A DNA stretch of 5,936 nucleotides from an uncultured Flavobacteriaceae bacterium (lineage in GTDB: Bacteria; Bacteroidota; Bacteroidia; Flavobacteriales; Flavobacteriaceae), in contig CALZKX010000117.1 of NCBI GenBank assembly GCA_945788155.1, forward strand, positions 1-5,936. The letters are read 5' to 3'. Position 1 is the first letter of the stretch, and each line of letters opens with the position of its first letter. The translations under genes and the position numbers were made by a program. The notes under the pieces were generated by a model. The model saw only the letters and a list, made by a program, of their open reading frames with translations. It ran no database searches and was not told the DNA's origin. This document shows, piece by piece, positions 1-5,936 of the stretch.

Positions 1-115
1 ATGAGCTTCGCTCGGTATCTTCAACAAAAGCTGTCGCTTTTATCTCGATAATCCTCAAGGGGACAATGTCATCTTTGGGAATTCCTCCCTTGAGGGAGGA
101 GCAAGGAGGGTGTTT
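1..115. repeat. Candidate interspersed palindromic repeat (REP-like), no gene
   Basis: This patch is visibly richer in G+C than the flanking AT-rich DNA. It contains a near-perfect palindrome at 83-100 (arms TCCTCCCT and AGGGAGGA around TG), followed by a further AGGAGGG at 104-110. A second related piece, CCTCAAGGG at 53-61, lies in inverted orientation and can pair with CCCTTGAGG at 87-95. Short G+C-rich CTCCCTTGAGGGAGG-like palindromes are, as far as I know, common between genes in Flavobacteriaceae, so I read this as one copy of a dispersed element. The left limit is unknown because the element may run off the window. No credible reading frame is present: the minus strand is open from 133 to the edge but has no ATG and crosses the palindrome. 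The stretch from 116 to 200 is plain AT-rich spacer in which I see nothing firm. Confidence 0.4.
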
Positions 116-202
116 ACAATAAATAAACGCATATCACGCTAACAATCAAGTAATTATATTTTGACTATATACTTTTAGTTATATCGAACTCACGTTAAAT
201 TA

Positions 203-237
203 AAAAAAAGACTTCTATTTTTTAGAAGCCTTTTTTT
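203..237 (-). terminator. Rho-independent terminator of the repressor/M56 operon, possibly bidirectional
   Basis: The core stem is CTTCTA (212-217) with TAGAAG (223-228) around a five-T loop. An A/C mismatch (211/229) and a G-C pair (210/230) follow, and the stem then extends into a run of A (203-209) facing a run of T (231-237). Read on the minus strand it is a hairpin followed by a U tract, starting 24 nt after the stop codon of the M56 gene, so it should end that transcript. The symmetrical A and T runs mean it could also work on transcripts entering from the left. Confidence 0.85.
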
Positions 238-261
238 ACTAACCAAATGTTTATAATAAAG

Positions 262-2277
262 TTAATCTTTTTTCTTTTTCAATGTAATTTCTACAACGCC
301 ATTTTTACCTTTTTTACCATATAATTTTTCAGCAGCTTTGCCTTTTAATATACTAACCGATTCAATGGTATCTACATTAATATCTTCTAATTTTTTATTT
401 TCAACCTCTTTACCATCAACTATTAATAGAGGCTTTTTGTTTTTGTCTCCAGAAATAAAAATATTGTCTTCTCCTTTTTCTTTGGATTTTAATACTCTCA
501 AAGTAAAAGGTTTAGATTTAGAGGTTATAATCGTATTGTCAGATTCAAAAGTAAAAGTGTTTCCTTTTTCTTTAACTTCTTCCTTTATAATATTTCCATC
601 CTTATCTTTTGTAATAAGCATGATGTTACGGTTGTCATCTTCTCCACTTCTTAATTCGATAAGTTCGCCATTTTTGTCTTTTGATTTGAAAATAACATTC
701 CCTTTTAATTTATAAATTTTACCATCGGTTTCTAAAGTATCAGCATGAAATACGTTGCTACCAGAAAACACAAATACATGGTCATCTTTATCGCCATGTA
801 GCTTTTTTAGCTCATGTACTTTATTTCCTTTTTTGATAATGATTTTATCGTCATCTTCAATCACTTCGTGGTCATCATCATGTTTATCACTACTAAACAC
901 AAATACGTTGTCACTTTTGTCAGACTTGCCAATAGTAATTGCACCATCTTTATGAGTGAAAGTATGATCTTCATCATGAATAAAACTATTAGTATTTCCA
1001 ATAGAAATGGAATTGCTTTTTGCATTGTATGTTATTCTTATGGTTTTAATAGCCGAATCGTTACTAATTGAAAAATTGGCATTAGATGTATTAGATTTTG
1101 CATCAATTTTAATGGCAGTGATTTCATTATCGCTATTACGTTTCACACCTTTTATTTTAAGTGTGATACCATGGGTTTTTAACTTTGTTATTACATTATC
1201 CAATTTAGCATTAGTAAAGGTGCTTTCAATAAAATAGGTAACAATGTCTTGTGCTAATTTGATGTTCGACTTTGTTATGTCGTTGCTGGCTACTGTTTTT
1301 TTAGGCGTGGCTATTGGGTTACTTTCAGTTTTTAACGCTTCTGTGTTATTGACAGTTGTTGCAATAGTTTTAGCTTTTTGTGAAATGATCGCTGTTTCTG
1401 TATTGCTTGATTTAGCCTCAATATAAATGTCTTTAGTACTGAAGCTCATTAAAAATAAAACCAAAGCTGGTAGTACTATTAAAAGTTTTAATTGGTTTCT
1501 GTTTTTTGATTTGTTTTTGTGTAACATAACAATTCGTTTTTTGATTAATGAGTTATAAAAATTATTTGTTAGTGCCATTTGATAATTTGGCACACTTGTT
1601 TTGAGTAATAAATGTTGATAGCTTTTTTTGCAGTTGGTAGTTGCTTGTGCATTTTTATCTGCAATAAACTCTAAATTTTGTCGAAGATCTTTTTTGTATA
1701 GCCATACTAGTGGATTAAACCAAAGGACAATACATATTAATTCTACCAATAAAATATCTATGGAATGCAACTGTTTTGCATGCACTTTTTCATGATTTAT
1801 TATTTGTTCTAATTCTATGTCACTAAATTGATTAGGGTTAAAAACAATCCAGTTAAAAAATGAAAAAGGAGATATTATATTTTTTGTTATAACAAATATA
1901 TAGGATGCAACACGTTGTTTTGTGCTTTTTATAAGAAGCGTAATTAACGATTTAAATTGTAAAAGAAATCTACCCATGAAAAACAAAACACCAACAACAT
2001 ATAGGTGTGTTATAAGAGTAATAAAAACCGATGAATTATTTTCAACCATTAGCTGAGATTGTAATAATGCATCATCTAAAACAAAAGCACTTTCATTAAT
2101 CGTTGGTTCTACTGCAATATATTTTGGTATTGTAATTAATGGTAATAGGAAGGCCAATACAAGACCTAACAACAAAAACGATCTATTGGATTCAAAAAAC
2201 GTTTCGCCGTTTAAAAACATTTTATAGCATACATAAAATAATACTAAAATGGCACTTACTTTTATAAGATATTCCAT
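262..2277 (-). CDS. M56 family (BlaR1-like) membrane metallopeptidase with C-terminal TonB-plug-like domain
   Basis: The 671-residue protein is a predicted sensor-protease of the inner membrane. Hydrophobic segments lie at about 3-21, 32-50, 84-106, 174-194 and 264-280. The zinc site is HEKVH at 162-166, with Glu203 in EFIAD as the probable third ligand, preceded by the typical FNWIVFN stretch (141-147). By the BlaR1 model the protease loop faces the cytoplasm and everything after about 282 is periplasmic. That part has a Ser/Thr/Lys-rich linker, a domain at about 335-426 (ITLKIKGVKR, EITAIKI), an Asp/His-rich stretch (434-510), and beta-hairpin-like KDKNG/KDKDG segments (530-570). It ends at about 615-668 in a TonB-receptor-plug-like sequence: PLLIVDGKEV, then DTIESVSILKG, LYGKKGKNGVVEITLK. 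There is no penicillin-binding sensor domain. The gene follows the repressor gene by 2 nt, so it is co-transcribed and probably translationally coupled. By analogy with BlaR1 it would sense a periplasmic or envelope signal and trigger inactivation of the repressor; the actual ligand is unknown. The M56 call is firm, the role inferred. Confidence 0.9.
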   Translation of the reverse strand: MEYLIKVSAILVLFYVCYKMFLNGETFFESNRSFLLLGLVLAFLLPLITIPKYIAVEPTINESAFVLDDALLQSQLMVENNSSVFITLITHLYVVGVLFFMGRFLLQFKSLITLLIKSTKQRVASYIFVITKNIISPFSFFNWIVFNPNQFSDIELEQIINHEKVHAKQLHSIDILLVELICIVLWFNPLVWLYKKDLRQNLEFIADKNAQATTNCKKSYQHLLLKTSVPNYQMALTNNFYNSLIKKRIVMLHKNKSKNRNQLKLLIVLPALVLFLMSFSTKDIYIEAKSSNTETAIISQKAKTIATTVNNTEALKTESNPIATPKKTVASNDITKSNIKLAQDIVTYFIESTFTNAKLDNVITKLKTHGITLKIKGVKRNSDNEITAIKIDAKSNTSNANFSISNDSAIKTIRITYNAKSNSISIGNTNSFIHDEDHTFTHKDGAITIGKSDKSDNVFVFSSDKHDDDHEVIEDDDKIIIKKGNKVHELKKLHGDKDDHVFVFSGSNVFHADTLETDGKIYKLKGNVIFKSKDKNGELIELRSGEDDNRNIMLITKDKDGNIIKEEVKEKGNTFTFESDNTIITSKSKPFTLRVLKSKEKGEDNIFISGDKNKKPLLIVDGKEVENKKLEDINVDTIESVSILKGKAAEKLYGKKGKNGVVEITLKKKKD

Positions 2278-2279
2278 AA

Positions 2280-2639
2280 TTATTTTTTGTTTTCAATAAG
2301 GTTAATAATTTCTTTTAATTCTTCTACGCTAATTTTTTCTTCTTTGGCAAAAAAGGACACCACGTTTTTGTAAGAACTATTAAAATAATTATCGATAGCT
2401 GTGTTAAAAAAGCGTTTTCTATAAACTTCTTTCTTAATAATTGGAAAATATTGATGTGTTTTGCCATAAGCTGTATGGCTTACATAACCCTTATCCTCCA
2501 AGTTTCTAACAATAGTTGATAAGGTATTGTAATGTGGTTTGTCATTACTTATTTCTGCAAGTATATCTTTTATAAAAGCTTTTTCCAGCTTCCATAAAAT
2601 TTGCATAATTTCTTCTTCTTTGTTGGTGAGTTTTTGCAT
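2280..2639 (-). CDS. BlaI/MecI/CopY-family transcriptional repressor
   Basis: The 119-residue protein has the usual length of the family. A winged-helix DNA-binding domain fills about 4-68: the start LTNKEEEIMQILW matches the family, the recognition helix falls around HYNTLSTIVRNLEDKGYV (36-53), and the wing is around HTAYGKTHQYFP. The C-terminal helices (about 72-117, FFAKEEKISVEELKEIINLI) correspond to the dimerisation region. In staphylococcal MecI/BlaI the induced cleavage lies before a Phe in this region; here the similar position is Ser95-Phe96, a guess by alignment from memory. The gene is the first of a two-gene operon with the M56 protease directly downstream, the standard repressor/sensor pairing. 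It probably represses its own promoter through the dyads at 2698-2738. The start is set by the family N-terminus and leaves a leader of about 45-50 nt. No Shine-Dalgarno sequence is evident, as expected in Bacteroidota. It need not control beta-lactam resistance. Confidence 0.92.
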   Translation of the reverse strand: MQKLTNKEEEIMQILWKLEKAFIKDILAEISNDKPHYNTLSTIVRNLEDKGYVSHTAYGKTHQYFPIIKKEVYRKRFFNTAIDNYFNSSYKNVVSFFAKEEKISVEELKEIINLIENKK

Positions 2640-2655
2640 CGAAAATTTAGTTTCG

Positions 2656-2673
2656 TTTCCACGAAAGCGGAAA
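2656..2673 (-). other. Small hairpin in the repressor mRNA leader
   Basis: On the minus strand the transcript would read UUUCCGC, loop UUUC, GUGGAAA: a 7-bp stem with one G-U pair. It sits 16 nt before the repressor start codon, inside the predicted leader. The plus strand gives the same fold with a GAAA loop and one A/C mismatch. It may modulate translation or be a remnant of a dispersed palindrome; no function can be assigned. Confidence 0.35.
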
Positions 2674-2691
2674 TTTTATTTTTTAATAGCT

Positions 2692-2722
2692 CAAACATAT
2701 AACTATTTTTATAGTTATACAA
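2692..2722 (-). promoter_or_regulatory. Promoter of the repressor/M56 operon
   Basis: On the minus strand the sequence TATGTTTG (complement of 2692-2699) fits the Bacteroidota -7 element TAnnTTTG exactly. A TTG (complement of 2720-2722) lies 20 bp upstream and fits the -33 element. Transcription would start near 2685, giving a leader of roughly 45-50 nt before the start codon at 2639. Two dyads overlap the -33, the spacer and the edge of the -7 element. Confidence 0.65.
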
Positions 2723-2738
2723 CTATTGTTATAGTTAT
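2698..2738. promoter_or_regulatory. Tandem-dyad operator, probably bound by the BlaI-family repressor
   Basis: Dyad 1 (2698-2719) is TATAACTAT, four Ts, ATAGTTATA, a perfect 9-bp inverted repeat. Dyad 2 (2721-2736) is AACTAT, TGTT, ATAGTT. The four half-sites begin at 2701, 2711, 2721 and 2731, exactly 10 bp apart, so they lie on one face of the helix. The dyads cover the -33/-7 region of the operon promoter. BlaI-family repressors bind as dimers to such dyads, classically with TACA/TGTA cores; the ACTAT/ATAGT core here differs. Assignment to this repressor is inferred from position. Confidence 0.7.
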
Positions 2739-2792
2739 TTAACGATAAATTTAGTTTTTATTGTGATATTTTAAGAAAAGTAACCTAATATC

Positions 2793-2821
2793 TTACTTAG
2801 AAATAAATCTTGCTATCTTCG
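2793..2821 (+). promoter_or_regulatory. Probable promoter of the antiporter gene
   Basis: TATCTTCG at 2814-2821 resembles the -7 element TAnnTTTG with one mismatch. The -33 element is weak: only a TTA-type sequence near 2793-2795 has fitting spacing. The transcript would start near 2828, giving a leader of about 10 nt before the ATG at 2839. The leader has no Shine-Dalgarno sequence. Confidence 0.45.
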
Positions 2822-2838
2822 CAAAAAAAATATTTTTA

Positions 2839-3780
2839 ATGAGCGTTGTTTGGGTAATTCTTGGATTTGTTTTACTTGTTGTTGGAGGTGAATTCTTGGT
2901 TAGAGCTTCTGTGGCACTGTCATTTAAATTACGCATTTCAAAGTTTGTTATTGGAATGACAGTAGTGTCTTTTGCAACTTCGGCTCCTGAGTTATTGGTA
3001 AGTCTAAATGCTGCACTATCAGGCTCACCTGCCATTGCGATTAATAATGTGGTAGGATCCAACATTGCAAACATAGGTTTGGTATTAGGCATTACAGCTG
3101 TTGTTGGCAGTATTACGGTTGATAATACATTTTATAGGCTCAATTGGCCAATAATGATGCTATTTTCCATGACATTATATTACTTTTTACATAACGATAG
3201 CCAATTGGTTTTTTTGGAAGGTCTAGCATTATTTGGGGCTTTAATAGCATTTTTGTATGTCTTGTTAAGACAAGCCAAAAAAGAGACATTTGCTGAAGAA
3301 GTTGATGAAACATTAGCTATAGTCTCTTATTTTAAAATAGGTGTTTGGTTGCTAATTGGTGGTTCAGCGTTGTATTTTGGTTCAGAATGGCTAGTTAATG
3401 GTGCTATTGGCTTAGCTGCAATTATAGGTGTGAGTGAAGCTGTTATTTCAGTTTCTGTTATTGCAATTGGCACAAGTGTCCCTGAACTAGCTGCTTCAGT
3501 AATTGCTGCTGCAAAACAAGAAAAGGCTATTTCTTTAGGAAACTTAATAGGGTCTAATATTTTTAATATTGGTTCTGTATTAGGAATCACATCTATGATT
3601 AAAACTATTCCAGTTACCGAAACGCAAATTTTAACAAGGGATATTTTTTGGATGATTGCTTTTTCTGCTGTGCTAATTCCATTAATATTAATTCCTAAGC
3701 AACACCAAATAAGTAGATCAAATGGATTTGTTCTTATTTTAGGGTATGGAATCTTTATATTTTTAATCTTTACCCAGTAA
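2839..3780 (+). CDS. Calcium/sodium antiporter, CaCA superfamily (YrbG type)
   Basis: The 313-residue inner-membrane protein exchanges Ca2+ for Na+ (or another monovalent ion) in its family. It shows the two inverted alpha repeats that form the ion site. Alpha-1 spans about 39-84, with SFATSAPEL carrying the key Glu51 and then NNVVGSNIANIG. Alpha-2 spans about 203-249, with AIGTSVPEL carrying Glu216 and then GNLIGSNIFNIG. About ten hydrophobic segments are split by a short charged loop (about 144-157, KKETFAEEVDE), as in bacterial members. Length is normal and both acidic ion-binding residues are kept. One small deviation is Asn69 where the first repeat usually has Gly (the second repeat keeps Gly234). 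The start is chosen because the N-terminal helix begins at once and a promoter lies just upstream. It is divergent from the repressor operon and appears to be transcribed alone. Exact ion specificity cannot be read from sequence. Confidence 0.93.
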   Translation: MSVVWVILGFVLLVVGGEFLVRASVALSFKLRISKFVIGMTVVSFATSAPELLVSLNAALSGSPAIAINNVVGSNIANIGLVLGITAVVGSITVDNTFYRLNWPIMMLFSMTLYYFLHNDSQLVFLEGLALFGALIAFLYVLLRQAKKETFAEEVDETLAIVSYFKIGVWLLIGGSALYFGSEWLVNGAIGLAAIIGVSEAVISVSVIAIGTSVPELAASVIAAAKQEKAISLGNLIGSNIFNIGSVLGITSMIKTIPVTETQILTRDIFWMIAFSAVLIPLILIPKQHQISRSNGFVLILGYGIFIFLIFTQ

Positions 3781-3821
3781 ATTCATGGGTTATTAACTGT
3801 TTTTTATCGAATTATTTATAA

Positions 3822-3846
3822 TTAACCCTATTTTTTTTAGGGTTAA
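3822..3846. terminator. Inverted repeat between antiporter and glnN: weak terminator or operator
   Basis: TTAACCCTA (3822-3830) and TAGGGTTAA (3838-3846) form a perfect 9-bp stem around seven Ts. It lies 41 nt after the antiporter stop codon and could end that transcript, but the T run is in the loop and no T tract follows the stem. Its right arm ends 3 nt before the predicted -33 element of glnN, so it may instead bind a regulator of that gene. A third copy of the arm, GGGTTA at 3787-3792, could pair with TAACCC (3823-3828) as an alternative fold. Confidence 0.5.
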
Positions 3847-3849
3847 AAC

Positions 3850-3878
3850 TTGTTTAGTGAACATTTTTTATAAATTTG
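3850..3878 (+). promoter_or_regulatory. Promoter of glnN
   Basis: TAAATTTG at 3871-3878 matches the -7 consensus TAnnTTTG exactly, and TTG at 3850-3852 is a -33 element at 18 bp. Transcription would start near 3885, leaving a leader of about 28 nt that is AT-rich and lacks a Shine-Dalgarno sequence. Confidence 0.6.
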
Positions 3879-3913
3879 CCTTGTAATTTTTATAAATACT
3901 TAAAAAACTTAAA

Positions 3914-5936
3914 ATGTCAACGCTAAGATTTCACGCTGTAAAAGAAACACTTAACCGAAAACCCTTAAAAATTGAAGAAAAAGAACGTCGTTCATCAATT
4001 TTTGGTGCTAATGTATTTAATGAAGCTACTATGCGACAGTATTTAACCAAAGAAGCTTTTGAAAGCGTTATGGATGCTGTCCAAAATGGCTCTAAAATAG
4101 GTAGAGGTGTTGCCGATCATATTTCAACAGGAATGAAAGAATGGGCCATTTCTAAAGGAGTTACTCATTATACACACTGGTTTCAGCCTTTAACTGGCGC
4201 AACAGCAGAAAAGCATGATGCCTTTTTTGAAACTATTGGAGGAGGATTGGCTATTGAAAAATTTGATGGCGGACAATTAGTGCAACAAGAACCTGATGCG
4301 TCTTCGTTTCCACACGGAGGCATTAGAAACACCTTTGAAGCTAGAGGTTATACCGCTTGGGATCCAACATCGCCTGCTTTTATTTATGAAACAACCTTAT
4401 GTATTCCAACGGTATTTGTGGCTTACACTGGAGAAGCTCTTGACTATAAAACACCCTTATTAAGAGCATTGCAAGCAGTAGATCAAGCAGCTGTTGCTGT
4501 GGCAAAGTACTTCGATAAAAATGTAAAAAAGGTAAATGCATCTTTAGGATGGGAACAAGAATACTTTTTAATTGATAGTGCTTTAGTAGTATCAAGACCA
4601 GATTTAACTTTAACTGGAAGAACATTGTTAGGGCATTCTCCTGCGAAAGGGCAACAATTAGACGATCATTACTTTGGAACCATTCCTAATCGTGCCATGT
4701 CCTTTATGCGCGATCTTGAAACAGAATGCATGTTGTTGGGCATTCCTGTAAAAACAAGACACAACGAAGTTGCTCCAAACCAATTTGAATTAGCACCAAT
4801 TTATGACGAAGCTAATTTAGCTGTAGATCATAATTCATTACTAATGGATGTTATGGATAAAATTGCTGGTCGCCATAATTTTAAAGTACTATTTCATGAA
4901 AAGCCATTTGCAGGAGTAAATGGTTCTGGAAAACACAATAACTGGAGTTTAAGTACAAATACAGGAATTAACCTATTGAGCCCTGGAAAAACGCCAATGA
5001 GCAACTTGCAATTCTTGACATTTTTTATAAACTCAATTAAAGCTGTTCATGAGTACGAAGAATTGCTTAGGGCTTCTATCGCAAGTGCTAGTAACGATCA
5101 TCGTTTAGGTGCAAACGAAGCACCTCCAGCAATTATTTCGGTATTTATTGGCGAGCAATTAACCAAGGTGCTTCAAGACCTTGAAGGTGTTACAAAAGGA
5201 AAGCTATCGCCAGAAGAAAAAACAGATTTAAAACTAAATGTTGTTGGTAAAATACCTGAAATTCTATTAGATAACACAGATAGAAACAGAACATCCCCTT
5301 TTGCTTTCACAGGAAATAAATTTGAGTTTAGAGCAGTAGGCTCTACGGCAAACTGTGCAAACCCTATGACTATTTTAAATTCTATTATGGCAAAACAACT
5401 TATCGATTTTAAAGCTGAAGTTGATGCGTTAATTGAAAAGAAAGACATGAAAAAAGACGATGCCATTTTTAATGTATTGCGAGAATATATCAAAACATCT
5501 AAAAACATACTTTTTGAGGGTAATGGCTATGGTGATGAATGGCAAATAGAAGCAAAAAAACGTGGTTTAAGCAATAACAAAACAACTCCAGAAGCTTTAA
5601 AAGCAAGAGTAGCAAAGAAAACCATTAGCTTGTTTGAAGGTTTAGGTGTCATGAACAAAACAGAGATTGAAGCTCGTTACGAAATTGAAGTAGAAGAATA
5701 CACATTAAGAGTGCAAATTGAAGGAAGGGTTTTAGGTGATATTGCTAGAAATCACGTTGTACCTACTGCTGTGAGATACCAAAATATTTTAATAGAAAAT
5801 GTTAGAGGACTTAAAGATATTTATGGAAAAGATTTCAAAATATATGCTAAAGAGCAAATGGAATTAATCCAAGAAATTTCTGGCCATATTGAAGCCATAA
5901 ACTCTGGAGTTACCAAAATGACCAATGAACGTAAAA
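3914..5936 (+). CDS. Glutamine synthetase type III (GSIII), 3' end outside the window
   Basis: This cytoplasmic enzyme makes glutamine from glutamate, ammonium and ATP, the main route of ammonium assimilation. The frame is open for 674 codons to the window edge; GSIII proteins are about 725-730 residues, so roughly 50 are missing and no stop is seen. The start MSTLRFHAVKE fits the family. The GSIII-specific N-terminal domain fills about the first 200 residues. Catalytic-domain landmarks are GWEQEYF (212-218, metal ligands Glu214 and Glu216), HNEVAPNQFE (283-292, Glu285 and Glu292), the ATP signature KPFAGVNGSGKHNNWS (330-345, His341) and FEFRAVG (470-476, Arg473). Roles are assigned by likeness to type I enzymes. 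The helical C-terminal part (about 584 onward, EARYEIEVEEY) is typical of GSIII. The gene has its own promoter and lies 133 nt after the antiporter. All visible motifs are intact, so it should be functional if the missing end is normal. GSIII is common in Bacteroidota and cyanobacteria. Confidence 0.96.
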   Translation, partial: MSTLRFHAVKETLNRKPLKIEEKERRSSIFGANVFNEATMRQYLTKEAFESVMDAVQNGSKIGRGVADHISTGMKEWAISKGVTHYTHWFQPLTGATAEKHDAFFETIGGGLAIEKFDGGQLVQQEPDASSFPHGGIRNTFEARGYTAWDPTSPAFIYETTLCIPTVFVAYTGEALDYKTPLLRALQAVDQAAVAVAKYFDKNVKKVNASLGWEQEYFLIDSALVVSRPDLTLTGRTLLGHSPAKGQQLDDHYFGTIPNRAMSFMRDLETECMLLGIPVKTRHNEVAPNQFELAPIYDEANLAVDHNSLLMDVMDKIAGRHNFKVLFHEKPFAGVNGSGKHNNWSLSTNTGINLLSPGKTPMSNLQFLTFFINSIKAVHEYEELLRASIASASNDHRLGANEAPPAIISVFIGEQLTKVLQDLEGVTKGKLSPEEKTDLKLNVVGKIPEILLDNTDRNRTSPFAFTGNKFEFRAVGSTANCANPMTILNSIMAKQLIDFKAEVDALIEKKDMKKDDAIFNVLREYIKTSKNILFEGNGYGDEWQIEAKKRGLSNNKTTPEALKARVAKKTISLFEGLGVMNKTEIEARYEIEVEEYTLRVQIEGRVLGDIARNHVVPTAVRYQNILIENVRGLKDIYGKDFKIYAKEQMELIQEISGHIEAINSGVTKMTNERK

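Noticed and set aside
1..51. Plus-strand ATG at position 1 opening a 16-codon frame
   Set aside because: It is far too short, without recognisable product or upstream signals in view.
1..133. Open reading frame on the minus strand running off the left edge (contains KHPPCSSLKGG)
   Set aside because: It has no ATG, begins just after a TGA in AT-rich spacer and crosses the palindromic repeat; it looks like a chance translation of the repeat.
163..182. Possible degenerate copy of the operator (GACTAT ... TTAGTTAT) downstream of the M56 gene
   Set aside because: Half-site spacing is 12 instead of 10 bp and the second half has a mismatch; in such AT-rich DNA this is likely chance.
567..609. EF-hand-like calcium loop in the M56 protein (KDKDGNIIKEE, residues 557-567)
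   Set aside because: The first ligand position is Thr rather than Asp and no helices flank it; the KDKDG and KDKNG segments fit beta-hairpin turns better.
338..1426. Several plus-strand open frames opposite the M56 gene
   Set aside because: They are low-complexity Ser/Phe/Leu/Ile-rich shadows of the minus-strand gene, which has clear family motifs.
2793..3092. Minus-strand open frame opposite the start of the antiporter gene
   Set aside because: It lies antisense to a well-conserved CaCA gene, has no family motifs and is explained as a shadow frame; the one at 3327-3590 is rejected likewise.
4380..5508. Minus-strand open frames inside glnN
   Set aside because: They are antisense to intact glutamine synthetase motifs and have no recognisable features.

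Overview
The window is AT-rich, with intergenic DNA almost free of G+C. Its protein families (glutamine synthetase type III, a BlaI/M56 pair whose M56 protein ends in a TonB-plug-like domain) and its TAnnTTTG-type promoters without Shine-Dalgarno sequences point to Bacteroidota, most likely a marine or environmental member of Flavobacteriaceae. This assignment is inferred from gene content and signals; no rRNA gene is present.

Layout. Positions 1-261 hold no credible gene. There is a G+C-richer palindromic patch (about 50-115) that looks like an interspersed repeat, then a strong hairpin terminator (203-237). Positions 262-2639 carry a two-gene minus-strand operon: a BlaI/MecI-family repressor (119 aa) followed 2 nt later by a 671-aa M56 (BlaR1-like) membrane metallopeptidase. 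The M56 protein has a long predicted periplasmic region, rich in His and Asp in part, ending in a TonB-plug-like domain. Positions 2640-2838 form a divergent intergenic region. It holds a -33/-7 promoter for the repressor operon overlaid by two tandem dyads, i.e. four AACTAT half-sites at exact 10-bp steps, and a separate promoter for the gene to the right. Positions 2839-3780 encode a YrbG-type Ca2+/Na+ antiporter (313 aa). Positions 3781-3913 hold a 9-bp inverted repeat and a promoter for the last gene. From 3914 to the right edge runs a type III glutamine synthetase (glnN), open to the end of the window with about 50 C-terminal residues missing.

How they work together. The repressor and M56 genes form one sensory unit: by analogy with BlaR1/BlaI and MecR1/MecI, the membrane protease would respond to a periplasmic signal and cause loss of the repressor, which probably controls its own operon through the phased dyads. 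No beta-lactam sensor domain or beta-lactamase gene is visible, so the signal and any further targets are unknown. The antiporter and glutamine synthetase have their own promoters and look like ordinary housekeeping genes (cation export; ammonium assimilation) with no evident link to the regulatory pair. The most interesting parts are the M56-to-plug domain architecture and the phased operator; neither can be called undescribed from sequence alone.
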